Shown: positions 54,524 through 63,891 of the stretch, piece by piece
Layout: the number at the start of each line of letters is the position of its first letter
How positions within the stretch are numbered: position 1 is the first letter of the stretch
Source of the DNA: Microvirga puerhi
GTDB lineage: Bacteria; Pseudomonadota; Alphaproteobacteria; Rhizobiales; Beijerinckiaceae
Length of the DNA: 64,000 nucleotides
Reading direction: 5' to 3'
Assembly: GCF_020089865.1 (NCBI RefSeq)
Contig: NZ_JAIRBM010000020.1
Span: 31,611 to 95,610 of the forward strand
Translations under genes and position numbers: made by a program
The notes under the pieces: generated by a model
Database searches by the model: none
Seen by the model: the letters and a program-made list of their open reading frames with translations, nothing else
What the model was told of the DNA's origin: nothing

Positions 54524-55870
54524 TTACACCGCTGCGCTGAACCGCGAGAAGTCGTCTGCTCGGAATTGATCGAAGACTGCCGCGGCAAGCCGTACGAACG
54601 GGCGGCCAGCTTCAGTCATCATCATGGAATGGCGATCCAGCCTGACGAGTCCATCGGCGATCAGGGGACGCAGCAGCGCGAGCTCATCCACATAATGGGA
54701 AGGCTCGCCGAGGATGCTGAGGTCAGCCGTGAAGTTGCACATGAGGGATTCGATGATGGTGCCACGCGCGCGATCATCGGGCGTGAGCCGGTAGCCTCGC
54801 GCCGCGGGAAGGCGCTCCTCGTCGATCGCCCGCAGATAGGTGCCGATATCGGCGACGTTCTGGACGTATCCATCCGGCAGTTGCGAAATGGCCGAGGCGC
54901 CGAAAGCGACGAGAATCGGACGATCGTCGTCAGTATAGCCTTGGAAGTTACGGTGGAGCGTGCCGGACAGGCTCGCCATCGCCAGGGGATCGGTCGGCCG
55001 TGCGAAGTGATCGAGGCCTATAGCCACATAGCCATTCTGCGTGAAGCATTCCGCTACCGCGCGCGCTTGAAGAAAGCGCTCCTCCGGTCCGGGCAGCGCC
55101 GCTGAATTGATCAAACGCTGGTTTGCCTTGCGCTGCGGCATGTGGGCATAGCCGTAGCACGCGACTCTGTCGGGATGGAGAGAAAGAACCTTCGTGCAGG
55201 TCTCCTGAATCGATTCACACGTCTGGTGTGGGAGGCCGTACATAAGGTCGAGATTCAGGCGCTCGATCCCGGCTTCGCGCAGAAACTCCACAGCGCTCCG
55301 CACGTCATCGAACGGCTGCACACGGCCAATGGCAAGCTGCACGATGTCGTCGAGATCCTGGACGCCGAGGCTTACGCGGTTGACGCCCAACGCTGCGAGG
55401 CCCTGGGCAAGAGGGCGGCTGACGAAGCGAGGATCAAGTTCAATTGCGTGCTCCAGGCCGGCGTCGAAGTCGAACGAGCGGGCGAGGCTGTCCAGGACAG
55501 ATCGAAGGCCGTCGAGGCCGAGAATGCTCGGTGTTCCGCCGCCCCAATGGAGGCGCGCTATGCGCAACGGTTCCTTTACACGACGGGCAACGAGCCGGAT
55601 CTCGGCTTCGAGGGTCTCTCTGTAGCGGTCGATGACCTCGTCGCGCCGCACGACCTTCGTATGACAACCGCAGTAGAGGCAGAGCTGACGACAATAGGGC
55701 ACGTGGAGATAGACCGAGATGCGGCTGCCCGGCTCCAGATGCCGCAGCCAGGTCTCGTGGTCCTTCTGCCCCACAGACGCACTGAACTCCGCCGCACTGG
55801 GATAAGACGTGTAGCGCGGTACCTGAAGGCCGCCATAGCGTCGAACCAAGTGATCTGTCATGAGCGCCAT
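54524..55870 (-). CDS. hemN: Oxygen-independent coproporphyrinogen III oxidase
   Basis: A 448-residue radical SAM enzyme that decarboxylates coproporphyrinogen III in heme synthesis without oxygen. The iron-sulfur cysteines are C60, C64 and C67 in VPYCRQLCLYCGCH, with the extra C69 as in HemN. A SAM-binding LHWGGGTPSILG and a C-terminal HemN domain (LICNFTADL-like: ESLMCNFTADLSILG) are present. A perfect FNR box lies 65 bases upstream of the start codon, so induction at low oxygen is expected. ATG 55870 (MALMTDHLV) is used, and M4 is an alternative. Confidence 0.95.
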   Translation of the reverse strand: MALMTDHLVRRYGGLQVPRYTSYPSAAEFSASVGQKDHETWLRHLEPGSRISVYLHVPYCRQLCLYCGCHTKVVRRDEVIDRYRETLEAEIRLVARRVKEPLRIARLHWGGGTPSILGLDGLRSVLDSLARSFDFDAGLEHAIELDPRFVSRPLAQGLAALGVNRVSLGVQDLDDIVQLAIGRVQPFDDVRSAVEFLREAGIERLNLDLMYGLPHQTCESIQETCTKVLSLHPDRVACYGYAHMPQRKANQRLINSAALPGPEERFLQARAVAECFTQNGYVAIGLDHFARPTDPLAMASLSGTLHRNFQGYTDDDRPILVAFGASAISQLPDGYVQNVADIGTYLRAIDEERLPAARGYRLTPDDRARGTIIESLMCNFTADLSILGEPSHYVDELALLRPLIADGLVRLDRHSMMMTEAGRPFVRLAAAVFDQFRADDFSRFSAAV

Positions 55871-55934
55871 CCTGCCCTCGCCGGCTGAAGGCCGACCTCG
55901 ATGGATGGCATACGCTCAGCTCCGCAAGCGGGCT

Positions 55935-55948
55935 TTGATTCTGATCAA
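55935..55948 (-). promoter_or_regulatory. FNR box TTGAT-N4-ATCAA upstream of hemN
   Basis: Perfect FNR/Anr consensus TTGATTCTGATCAA in the 108-base gap between the FNR-type regulator gene and hemN, reading on both strands because it is palindromic. Its distance from the hemN start (about 65 bases) fits an activator site. Control by the neighbouring FNR homologue is strongly suggested. Confidence 0.85.
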
Positions 55949-55978
55949 CGCCCCCGCGACTGCCGACAGAGGCAGATG

Positions 55979-56698
55979 TCAGTGGACCGTGAGACCCGCC
56001 ACGACAGCAAGGCGGCTCTTGTCCACGATCTCGACGGAATGAGGATCGGGAAGCCTGATCAAGCCTTGGGTCTTCAGCTTGGTGAAGGTGCGGCTGACGG
56101 TTTCGATCGTCAGTCCCAGATAATCGGCGATGTCGGTGCGTGTCATCGGGAGCGGAACCGGACTCTCCGGCCGCCCGTAGGCAGCCGCCCGGTTCGACAT
56201 GTGGAGGAGGAACGATGCAACCTTTTCCGATGGAGCAAGCCGCCCCAGGATCATTTGCGTTTCGCGGGCCTGCCGCAGCGCGGCTCGGGTCATTAGATGG
56301 AGCCGATCCCGCAGACGAGGGTAGCGCTCCATGAGGCGGTCCATGTCCCGCACCGAGAATGAGCACAGCCCAGAGGGCACGACAGCCTCCGCCGTTTGAG
56401 CATAGATCTCGTCGTCTGCCAGACCGAGATAGTCGCCAGGCATCAGGAAGCCCGTGATCTGACGCCGCCCGTCGGGGAGAGCCAAGGAGAGGCGCAACAG
56501 GCCCGAGGTCAGCGTGTAAACCCGGCGGCGCGGCTCGCCTTCCTCGACCAGAGACGTATTGGATTCAAGGCGCACGAAGCTCATGGCCCGTTCGAGCTCC
56601 GCGACTTCGTCATCCTGGAGGGCAGAGCAGACCGCCATCCGGCGCGTATCACAGCTGGTGCAAGCTTGGCATGGAGGTCGATAATGCGAGGTCATCAT
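55979..56698 (-). CDS. Crp/Fnr family regulator of the FnrN type (oxygen sensing)
   Basis: A 239-residue protein. The N-terminal cysteines C10, C13, C16 and C24 (CQACTSCDTRRMAVC) and C112 could ligate an oxygen-labile [4Fe-4S] cluster. C13-C16-C24 plus C112 matches the FnrN C-x2-C-x7-C pattern. The cyclic-nucleotide-fold barrel follows (YTLTSGLLRLSLALPDGRRQ). The recognition helix has E199, S202 and R203 in TIETVSRTFTKL, the FNR-specific triad. A dimerisation helix (LHLMTRAALRQARETQMILG) is present. It probably activates hemN and other microaerobic genes. It is 108 bases upstream of hemN. Confidence 0.92.
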   Translation of the reverse strand: MMTSHYRPPCQACTSCDTRRMAVCSALQDDEVAELERAMSFVRLESNTSLVEEGEPRRRVYTLTSGLLRLSLALPDGRRQITGFLMPGDYLGLADDEIYAQTAEAVVPSGLCSFSVRDMDRLMERYPRLRDRLHLMTRAALRQARETQMILGRLAPSEKVASFLLHMSNRAAAYGRPESPVPLPMTRTDIADYLGLTIETVSRTFTKLKTQGLIRLPDPHSVEIVDKSRLAVVAGLTVH

Positions 56699-56911
56699 TA
56701 CCCAGGGGAGGAGTGATTCCGGAAACCAAGAGATGTTTTTCCGTCATAGCGTGGCTTTTGTCTCGTCACAAATCAGCGCAGCCGAGACGATATCCGAATG
56801 GTCTTGGTGAAACTAAGTTTCAAAATGATGAGCCGGTGGGCTTTGGCTCAGGTGGCGAGCCCTTGGCAATCCGATCTGGACAAGGCGGTGCTGGCCTCCT
56901 AAGAAATTTGC

Positions 56912-57418
56912 ATGTTCGAAACAAAAGCCCTGCCTCAGACTGCCGACAAGGCGGAGATCTATCAATCGCTCGCTCAACAGCTCTCTGGGTTAATAGCGGG
57001 GGAGTCGGACGCCATCGCCAACGCAGCCAACATGTCTGCCTTGATCTATGACCTGCTGCCTGATCTCAACTGGGCGGGGTTCTATTTCATGCGCGGACCA
57101 GGCCTTGTTCTCGGCCCCTTTCAAGGCAAACCGGCCTGCATTCGCATCCCTGTCGGGCGCGGGGTCTGCGGCACAGCCGTAGAGCGCCGAGTTTCCGTCG
57201 TCGTGCCGGATGTCCATGCCTTTCCCGGCCATATCGCCTGCGACAGTGCATCCCGGTCCGAACTCGTGGTGCCTCTGATCAAGAATGGTGAGGTAGTAGG
57301 GGTTCTCGATCTCGACAGCCCTCTGCCTGATCGCTTCGATGAGGCAGATCGGGTCGGCTGCGAGCGGCTTGTTGAGATCTATTGTGATGCATCGGATCTG
57401 TCCGGGATCACCGGCTGA
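56912..57418 (+). CDS. msrC: Free methionine-(R)-sulfoxide reductase (GAF domain)
   Basis: A 168-residue fRMsr. C76, C86 and C110 have the same spacing as C84, C94 and C118 of the E. coli enzyme. The GPFQGKPACIRIPVGRGVCG and VPDVHAFPGHIACDSASRSE blocks are diagnostic. It reduces free Met-(R)-O in the cytoplasm, a repair of oxidised methionine. ATG 56912 has only a weak AAGAAA ribosome site. Confidence 0.94.
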   Translation: MFETKALPQTADKAEIYQSLAQQLSGLIAGESDAIANAANMSALIYDLLPDLNWAGFYFMRGPGLVLGPFQGKPACIRIPVGRGVCGTAVERRVSVVVPDVHAFPGHIACDSASRSELVVPLIKNGEVVGVLDLDSPLPDRFDEADRVGCERLVEIYCDASDLSGITG

Positions 57419-57544
57419 CACTGCGGAGGGTCCGTCGGGCACGCAAAGGGCCCACTTACCTTCGGGGCAGGGCCAGGACGTGCTATGCATAAGAAGCTGC
57501 AGGAGTGAAGGCGAGCAACGACGGCTTCTCGAAGGGGAGACGTG

Positions 57545-59668
57545 ATGAGCCAGGCGGGACGAAAAACCTTCCTTTGGTCTCTGCAGGCCGTCGTCGCCCT
57601 TGTGTTCACGGTGATCGTGCTTCTGATTTCCGGAGCTCTGATCGGCTTCAATCATCACCAACTTACGACCCTGACTTTCCGCGATGCCGAGGAGGATTTC
57701 AGTCGCATCACGGACAGCGTGAGGAACGAGATTTCCGGCAGCCTGCGCGTTGCGAGTTCTGTCCTCGATACGATGTCGCTCACTGTCGATCCAAATCTCT
57801 CAATCGGGCAGCTGGCGATCATTTTGACGCCCGTTCTCAAGGATCTCGGCCGGCTTCTTCCCGCGGCCATGGGAGTCTTCATTGGGCGGGGCGACGGCAG
57901 CCACATCCTTGTCCAGACCCTGGACGGAGGGTTCCCTCCGGAACTCGGGACGGGCCCCGACCTTAAAAGTGCCGTGCTTGCCTACATGCTCGTCCAGCCG
58001 ACCACAACGGGCGAGACCGTGGAGTGGGTCGCAGTCGATAGTGACGGTCGCGAGCTGCGGCGCGTTCCTGCGCGGCCGACAGATTTCGACCCACGCAGAA
58101 GACCCTGGTACACCGCAAGCCAAGCCAGCCAAGGCATAATTCTGACGCCGCCATATCGTTTCGCCAATGTGCCGGAGGCAGGCGTGACCATGGCTCGGCA
58201 GTCGCGACAGCGGCCGGACGCGGTCTTCGGAATCGATATGACGCTCGCGAGCCTGGATCAATATCTCGAGCGCCTCCGTTTCCCGCCGGACCTCGAGCTC
58301 ATCGTCTTCGATCGCTCCGGAGCGCTCATCGCGCATCCACGTGGCGCGGCGCTCCGCCAGTTTAGCCGGGCGGACTTGTCCAATCAGCTTCTGACGATCG
58401 ACGATCTCAAATTGCCACTCCTCAGTGGTCTCTTCCATGCCTTCCAGGATTCAGGCAATGGCGCCGGTCGTAACCTGTCCTTCAATGTCGGCGGTGACGC
58501 ATATTTCGGTCGCACCGAGCAGGTCGGGGAGGGGTTCGACAATCTTATTATCGGAATTGCCATTCCTTACGACACCATGATGGGACCGGCAGAACAGATC
58601 AGGTCGATTCTCCTTCTTGTGAGTGCCGTGTCCGTCATTGCGGCATTGATCATCGTGCTCCTGGCGTCGCGTCGGTTGGCGCTGCCGTTGCGAACAGCCA
58701 CAGACGATATCCGTCGGATCATGAAGTTCGAGTTCGGGCATGCTCGACGTATACCTTCCCAGATCGTTGAAGTGCTCGAGCTGTCCCGAGCCATCGATAC
58801 GCTGGAATTGGCCTTGAGCAACTTCATGCGGTACGTGCCGACCGCACTCGTCCGCGGCATCATCGGTCGGCGTTTTTCGTCGGAGCTAGGTGGCATCCGC
58901 CAGCCGATCACGGTGCTCTTCAGTGACGTCGCCGGATTCACCACGATGGCGGAAGCGCTCGATCCCGAGCAGGTCATGAATAAGACCTCGCGTTACTTTA
59001 GCGAGATTGGGAGCGAGCTCATTCGATCCGGGGCAACCATCGATAAATATATTGGCGACAGCATCATGGCGTTCTGGAATGCGCCGGAGATGCGGGAGGA
59101 TCATGTGGCTTTGGCCTGCCTTGGAGCCTTACGCGCTTCACGTCGCCTCGATCGGCTCAATGCCGAGTTCATCGCCGAGGGAGGAGCGCCGATGCGGACG
59201 CGCTTCGGCCTTCACACGGGGGAGGCCGTTGTCGGCAATGTGGGCTCGGTCGATCGAATGAACTACACGGTACTGGGCCACACGGTGAATATGGCCTCTC
59301 GCTTCGAAAAGCTGAACAAGCGCTATGGAACGACCATTCTCGTGAGTGAGGATGTTCGGGGCGCTGCTGGCACAAACTTTCTGTTCCGATTTGTAGACAA
59401 GACAATTCCAGAGGGAGCTCACGCGGAGATTGCTGTCTATGAACTGCTGGGAGCAGATGTCCCGGATGAGCCGGAGCTTGCAGCATCACAGGAACGGCTC
59501 AACACACTTCCGTTTTGGAATGAGGCGCTCGTTCTCTGCGAGGCGGGTGAATGGGGCAGGGCAGCGGAAACCCTTGAGGAACTCGTGGCGACTGCTCCGG
59601 AGGACACGCTGTTCAAGGTCCAGCTCCAACGTTGCCGCATCCACGCTCAGACCTCACGCATCCCGTAA
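57545..59668 (+). CDS. Membrane class III adenylate cyclase with extracytoplasmic Cache-type sensor
   Basis: A 707-residue protein: TM helix at about 11-33, a long dCache-like periplasmic sensor (about 35-335), a second TM at about 345-372 and a HAMP-like linker. The class III catalytic domain starts near 450. Metal aspartates are D461 (LFSDVAGFTTMAEAL) and D505 (DKYIGDSIMAFW). The base-selecting pair K501/T575 is the bacterial adenylate-cyclase type, and N582/R586 stabilise the transition state. It would turn an external signal into cAMP. ATG 57545 is preferred to the overlapping GTG 57542. Confidence 0.9.
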   Translation: MSQAGRKTFLWSLQAVVALVFTVIVLLISGALIGFNHHQLTTLTFRDAEEDFSRITDSVRNEISGSLRVASSVLDTMSLTVDPNLSIGQLAIILTPVLKDLGRLLPAAMGVFIGRGDGSHILVQTLDGGFPPELGTGPDLKSAVLAYMLVQPTTTGETVEWVAVDSDGRELRRVPARPTDFDPRRRPWYTASQASQGIILTPPYRFANVPEAGVTMARQSRQRPDAVFGIDMTLASLDQYLERLRFPPDLELIVFDRSGALIAHPRGAALRQFSRADLSNQLLTIDDLKLPLLSGLFHAFQDSGNGAGRNLSFNVGGDAYFGRTEQVGEGFDNLIIGIAIPYDTMMGPAEQIRSILLLVSAVSVIAALIIVLLASRRLALPLRTATDDIRRIMKFEFGHARRIPSQIVEVLELSRAIDTLELALSNFMRYVPTALVRGIIGRRFSSELGGIRQPITVLFSDVAGFTTMAEALDPEQVMNKTSRYFSEIGSELIRSGATIDKYIGDSIMAFWNAPEMREDHVALACLGALRASRRLDRLNAEFIAEGGAPMRTRFGLHTGEAVVGNVGSVDRMNYTVLGHTVNMASRFEKLNKRYGTTILVSEDVRGAAGTNFLFRFVDKTIPEGAHAEIAVYELLGADVPDEPELAASQERLNTLPFWNEALVLCEAGEWGRAAETLEELVATAPEDTLFKVQLQRCRIHAQTSRIP

Positions 59669-59698
59669 CGAAACGATCCTCACTCAGTGCACGCTCCG

Positions 59699-60988
59699 AT
59701 GTCCTCATCCTATATCGATAATTACTACAGCCGCACGCTCGCGACAGACGAGATCTATCCTGTTGCCGAAGGGAAAATCCGCGTTGACATCTGCATTGTT
59801 GGCGGAGGGCTGGCAGGGTTGACCGCGGCGCTGCACCTTGCCCGCTCAGGTCGTTCAGTCGCCTTAGTCGAGGCACATCGCGTTGCCTGGGGGGCATCCG
59901 GGCGCAACGGAGGCTTTGTGTCCGCTGGTTATGCGACGGGGTTGTCACGGATTGAGCGGAGCGTCGGTCCACATCAGGCTCGCGAGCTTTTCCATCTTTC
60001 CATGGAAGGCGTCGAAATCATTCGCCGGAAGATTCTTGATCTCGGCATTACGGAGGCCCAACCGTCGCCGGGCATCGTGAAGGCCGTTCGCTACAATTCC
60101 CGCGGTGCATTAAAGGTAAATCACGACAAGCAGGCGCACGCGTTCGGATTGAAGCTGCGCTATGTCCCCAAAGATGAGATGGCAGCCCTGTTCGCGTCAT
60201 CGAAGTATCACGAAGGAATTTTCGACGAAGATGCATTTCATTTCCATCCGTTGAATTATGCCCGCGGACTTGCACGCGCGGCGACTGGTCATGGCGCAAG
60301 GATCTTTGAGAACAGCACTGTCGTGGCCGTCGATATCGAAGGTGCACGAAAGTATATCAGGACACCTCGTTCCGAGATTGAAGCCGAACAGGTTCTCTTC
60401 ACGACAGGCGGCTATACAGGCGAGGTCATGCCGGCGCTTCGCAAGGCCTATCTGCCCATCGCGACTTATGTGCTTCTCACTGAGGCCGCTCCGGATCTGG
60501 TGCGAGGGGCCATCCGCACCTCCGCAGCCATTCTCGATGATCGCCGGGCCGGCGACTATTATCGCCTTGTCGATAACGGGTCCCGCATCCTGTGGGGCGG
60601 TCGTATCACGACAAGGACAAGCGATCCTCGCAACATCGCCACTCTCCTGCGGCGCGAGATGGTTGGCACATATCCGCAGCTTTCGACCCTGAAGGTCGAT
60701 ATAGCCTGGTCGGGACTCATGTCGTACGCCCGCCATCTCATGCCCCAGATCGGACAATTCAAGCCCGGCGTGTGGTATTGCACCGCCTTCGGTGGGCATG
60801 GAATGAATACGACGGCTATCGGCGGCACGGTGGTGGCAGAGGGCATGGCTCGCGAAAGCGATCGCTACCGACTCTTTGCTCCCTTCGGATTGGCATGGAA
60901 CGGAGGTATTTTCGGCAAAGCTGCGGCTCAACTCACCTATTGGAGCTATCAGGCGGCAGATGCCATGCGAGAGGCTCGCACATTCTGA
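59699..60988 (+). CDS. FAD-dependent oxidoreductase, PuuB/OrdL-like
   Basis: About 430 residues of a DAO-type flavoprotein. The FAD motif is ICIVGGGLAGLTAALHLARS, followed by VALVEAHRVAWGASGRNGGF, a signature of the gamma-glutamylputrescine oxidase/OrdL family, and the C-terminal flavin loop WYCTAFGGHGMNTTAIGGTV. It would oxidise an amine or gamma-glutamyl-amine, releasing peroxide. It is not next to other puu genes. The GTG at 59687 is a possible earlier start. ATG 59699 (MSSSYIDNYYSRTLA) is chosen because the conserved N-terminus begins there. Confidence 0.85.
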   Translation: MSSSYIDNYYSRTLATDEIYPVAEGKIRVDICIVGGGLAGLTAALHLARSGRSVALVEAHRVAWGASGRNGGFVSAGYATGLSRIERSVGPHQARELFHLSMEGVEIIRRKILDLGITEAQPSPGIVKAVRYNSRGALKVNHDKQAHAFGLKLRYVPKDEMAALFASSKYHEGIFDEDAFHFHPLNYARGLARAATGHGARIFENSTVVAVDIEGARKYIRTPRSEIEAEQVLFTTGGYTGEVMPALRKAYLPIATYVLLTEAAPDLVRGAIRTSAAILDDRRAGDYYRLVDNGSRILWGGRITTRTSDPRNIATLLRREMVGTYPQLSTLKVDIAWSGLMSYARHLMPQIGQFKPGVWYCTAFGGHGMNTTAIGGTVVAEGMARESDRYRLFAPFGLAWNGGIFGKAAAQLTYWSYQAADAMREARTF

Positions 60989-61053
60989 GAGGACCGTAGC
61001 TCGTGCCGGCTCGACGGATGCCGCGCTATCAGGCAGACGGCATGAATCCACCG

Positions 61054-61359
61054 CTATTTGAGTACATCGAAAAGGGGACCGGAGAACCAGTAGACCAATA
61101 TCAGCAGAATGATGCCCACGAGCCAAAGGAGGCTGACCGACTGACGGGGCGGCTCAGGTGCGGAAGGCGGCGGCGTTCGTTGAATCGTCAGGCGCGGAGC
61201 CGCCGGAAGACGCTCCATGAGTTCAACGGACGCGGCCGCGATGATGTCTCGCGAGCCGATCAGGCGTATATGAATCGGGATCTCGCTTCGGAACGTCACC
61301 TCCGCCGGCTGTATCCCGGCGTCGCAATCGACCCACCAATATTCCACGCGATCACTCAA
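61054..61359 (-). CDS. Small C-tail-anchored protein of unknown function
   Basis: A 101-residue protein. The first 60 residues are soluble (MSDRVEYWWVDCDAGIQPAE, FRSEIPIHIRLIGSRDIIAA), a proline-rich linker (RTPPPSAPEPPRQ) follows, then one membrane helix (LLWLVGIILLILVYWFSGPL) at the end. I recognise no family. The composition and tail anchor look genuine. It stands between the PuuB-like and chromate genes and need not belong to either. Confidence 0.6.
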   Translation of the reverse strand: MSDRVEYWWVDCDAGIQPAEVTFRSEIPIHIRLIGSRDIIAAASVELMERLPAAPRLTIQRTPPPSAPEPPRQSVSLLWLVGIILLILVYWFSGPLFDVLK

Positions 61360-61494
61360 GCCGTCTTCCTCAGATCAGATCCAGATTAAAGGGCCCCGCC
61401 CAACGTCTGAATGGCATGCCACGTTTTGCGTTCCTAGACCAAGACCGGTGCACGTGATCAAATTGCATGGCTCTCATTGTCGCAGACGCGCCTC

Positions 61495-62889
61495 TCACAG
61501 GGCGAGGCCCGCAAGATGAAGGGCGATTCCTGCCGCTGAGCAGGCCGCCAGCACTGGAATCATGCCTACACGGAAACGGAACATCGCCACGAGTGCTGCG
61601 GCAGCGAGGAGCATTGCCCAAGGATCGACGCTCTCAGGAATAGGAGCGCTGAAGGAGAAACCAAAGCCTTTAACCAGCCGAACCTCTCTGAAAAGAGTAT
61701 GGATGCCAAACCATATAGCAAGATTGAGAATGACGCCGACGACCGCTGCCGTGATGGTAGAGAGAGCTCCGGCGATCGCCTTATTGCCCCTCAGGCGTTC
61801 GATGAAGGGCGCTCCCAGGAAGATCCAAAGGAAGCAGGGGGCGAACGTCACCCAGGTTGCAAGCAGGCCGCCGAACGCTCCCGCGACCATCGGCGGAAGG
61901 ATCCCAGGATTCCGAAAAGCCGCCATGAATCCCACGAACTGCAGCACCATGATCAGCGGTCCCGGCGTCGTCTCGGCCATGCCCAGGCCATCGAGCATTT
62001 CGCCCGGACGAAGCCAGCCGAATGTTTCGACAGCCTGTTGCGCAACGTAGGCCAGGACCGCATAGGCGCCGCCGAAAGTCACCATCGCCGTTTTCGAGAA
62101 GAAAACGGCGATCTGGCTGAAGGTGTTTTCGGGTCCCAGAGTCATCAGCACCGCTGCAACGGGGATGAGCCAGATCAAAAGCCAGATCGCTGCGACCATC
62201 AGGGTGTGCACGATCGTGGGGCGCGTATGCGCCGGAAGCTCGTCTCCGAGGAGATATCCGGCGTCCTCGCGTTCGGAAGCATTCGATCTGGAGCCGATCC
62301 CGAACTGCGGCAGGTCTGCCCGTCCGCCCAGATAGCCGGCGATGCCGGCGAGCAATACGATGGCGGGAAATGAAACACCGAAGAAAAATATCGCGATGAA
62401 TGCCACCATCGCCACCGTAATCATCATTCGATTTTTCAAAGCCTTGCGTCCGACACGCTGCACTGCCTGGAGTACGACGGCGAGCACTGCAGCCTTGAGG
62501 CCGAAGAATAGTGCTGCAACGATCCCGACTTTGCCGTAGGCCGCATAGACATAGCTGAGTGCCATGATGGCAACGATCCCGGGAAGGATGAACAATCCTC
62601 CCGCGACGATGCCACCGAGCGTCCGATGCATGAGCCAGCCTATGTAGGTGGCAAGCTGCTGCGCTTCAGGGCCTGGCAGGAGCATGCAATAACTCAGGGC
62701 GTGCAGGAACCTGCTCTCGGAGACCCATCGCTTCTCTTCTACCAGGATGCGATGCATGACAGCGATCTGCCCGGCGGGGCCGCCGAACGAAAGTAGAGCG
62801 ACCCGAAGCCAGATTGGCAATGCTTCCGCTAGCGTCGGATGACGAATGGCCGCCGGAGATGGAGCGTGTCCGCGATCTGTCGTTATCAT
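61495..62889 (-). CDS. chrA: Chromate transporter ChrA
   Basis: A 464-residue CHR-superfamily exporter with two homologous halves. The first carries FGGPAGQIAVMHRILVEEKR and LPGPEAQQLATYIGWL, the second FGGAYAVLAYVAQQAVETFG and TTPGPLIMVLQFVGFMAA. These are the signature motifs of bidomain ChrA, which exports chromate driven by the membrane potential. It overlaps the chrB-like gene by four bases (ATGA), so the pair is cotranslated as in classical chrBA operons. Confidence 0.95.
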   Translation of the reverse strand: MITTDRGHAPSPAAIRHPTLAEALPIWLRVALLSFGGPAGQIAVMHRILVEEKRWVSESRFLHALSYCMLLPGPEAQQLATYIGWLMHRTLGGIVAGGLFILPGIVAIMALSYVYAAYGKVGIVAALFFGLKAAVLAVVLQAVQRVGRKALKNRMMITVAMVAFIAIFFFGVSFPAIVLLAGIAGYLGGRADLPQFGIGSRSNASEREDAGYLLGDELPAHTRPTIVHTLMVAAIWLLIWLIPVAAVLMTLGPENTFSQIAVFFSKTAMVTFGGAYAVLAYVAQQAVETFGWLRPGEMLDGLGMAETTPGPLIMVLQFVGFMAAFRNPGILPPMVAGAFGGLLATWVTFAPCFLWIFLGAPFIERLRGNKAIAGALSTITAAVVGVILNLAIWFGIHTLFREVRLVKGFGFSFSAPIPESVDPWAMLLAAAALVAMFRFRVGMIPVLAACSAAGIALHLAGLAL

Positions 62890-63716
62890 GCTGTCGCCTC
62901 TTGAGTCCGTGGAGGCGCAGGCCAGTTATGAGTCTCCTGAGCGGCATCCCGGCACCACAGATAGAACGAGTCGTAGAGGGTTATTCCCGCATCGAGCTGC
63001 TTCAGGTCATTGGCAAACAGTCGCGACAAACCGAGCGAGGCGGCCAGTAGGCCAGACGCCTGCGGTGCCAGATCCGGGCGAGCAGTGTCGGCGCCCCGAA
63101 CAATAGTCGCAAGGCGATCCATGGCTTCCGATCGAAGGCCGAACTCCTCGATCATGGTGTCGAACGTGCACCGCTCGGCCCTGTGACTCCAGAAAACTCC
63201 TTCAACATCGAAGGGGGCTGCCTCGAAGCGGTCTGCGACAAGCGCGACCTGTGAAGGCTCGACGAACAGAAAGATAGCGGTTGGATCGACGAACCTGCGG
63301 ATCAGCCATGGACAGGCAATGCGGTCTACTTTCGGCCTCTCTCTGGTTACCCACCGGGTACGACCCATGGAATCGCGAGGTGGCAGGAGGTCTGTTCGGA
63401 CAAGGAGTTCGCCGGCCGCCCGCCAAGCCTCGAACCCGCCTTCAAGGGAGCTGGTATCGACCCCGCAATGGCGAAGCCAAGCAGCTGTCCCATGGCTCAG
63501 CTTCTCGCCTCGCTGGCATGAGACTACGACAGTGCGGCCCGTGAATGCCAAGGCCCACTCGTCGACGTTCTTGTGGCTGCGTCTGATCGAGCTGGGGATT
63601 AGGCGCATATCGAGGGAATAGTCCTCCTCGATACGAACGTCGACAATGGCGGGGCAGTCGGGAGTACCGATTAGGCGCGACAGAGCCTGAATGGATGTGG
63701 TGTTATGAGACGACAT
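62886..63716 (-). CDS. ChrB-domain chromate resistance protein with N-terminal rhodanese domain
   Basis: A 276-residue protein: a rhodanese domain at about 10-105 with the cysteine loop VSCQRGEKLSHG (C67), then the ChrB C-terminal domain (TRERPKVDRIACPWLIRRFV and RCTFDTMIEEFGL) at about 120-265. ChrB is the chromate-sensing regulator of the chr operon. This version lacks a classical N-terminal ChrB half and instead has rhodanese, so it may be a resistance enzyme rather than a DNA-binding repressor. ATG 63716 (MSSHNTTS) follows GGGAG. The frame extends far upstream without a plausible start. Confidence 0.85.
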   Translation of the reverse strand: MSSHNTTSIQALSRLIGTPDCPAIVDVRIEEDYSLDMRLIPSSIRRSHKNVDEWALAFTGRTVVVSCQRGEKLSHGTAAWLRHCGVDTSSLEGGFEAWRAAGELLVRTDLLPPRDSMGRTRWVTRERPKVDRIACPWLIRRFVDPTAIFLFVEPSQVALVADRFEAAPFDVEGVFWSHRAERCTFDTMIEEFGLRSEAMDRLATIVRGADTARPDLAPQASGLLAASLGLSRLFANDLKQLDAGITLYDSFYLWCRDAAQETHNWPAPPRTQEATA

Positions 63717-63891
63717 GACAATGCGCTCCCTGCAAAGGGTGAGCGCGACGCTTGGGCCATCTGCCTCACGGGGAGATCGCTTTGCCCCCGTGCACCAAGA
63801 AAAGCGCGATCTGGGTTGCTCGTCAACCGTGAAAACACTGACCGTCATCGGGAGTGAGATGCACGGGCCTAGCTGTGAGATCTGAGGAGGT

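Noticed and set aside
59222..59310. In the cyclase, GHT instead of the common GDT (H579) looked like loss of the purine-selecting aspartate
   Set aside because: Counting back seven residues from the transition-state N582 puts the base-selecting position at T575, the Lys/Thr type of bacterial adenylate cyclases. H579 is at a different place, so adenylate specificity is retained.
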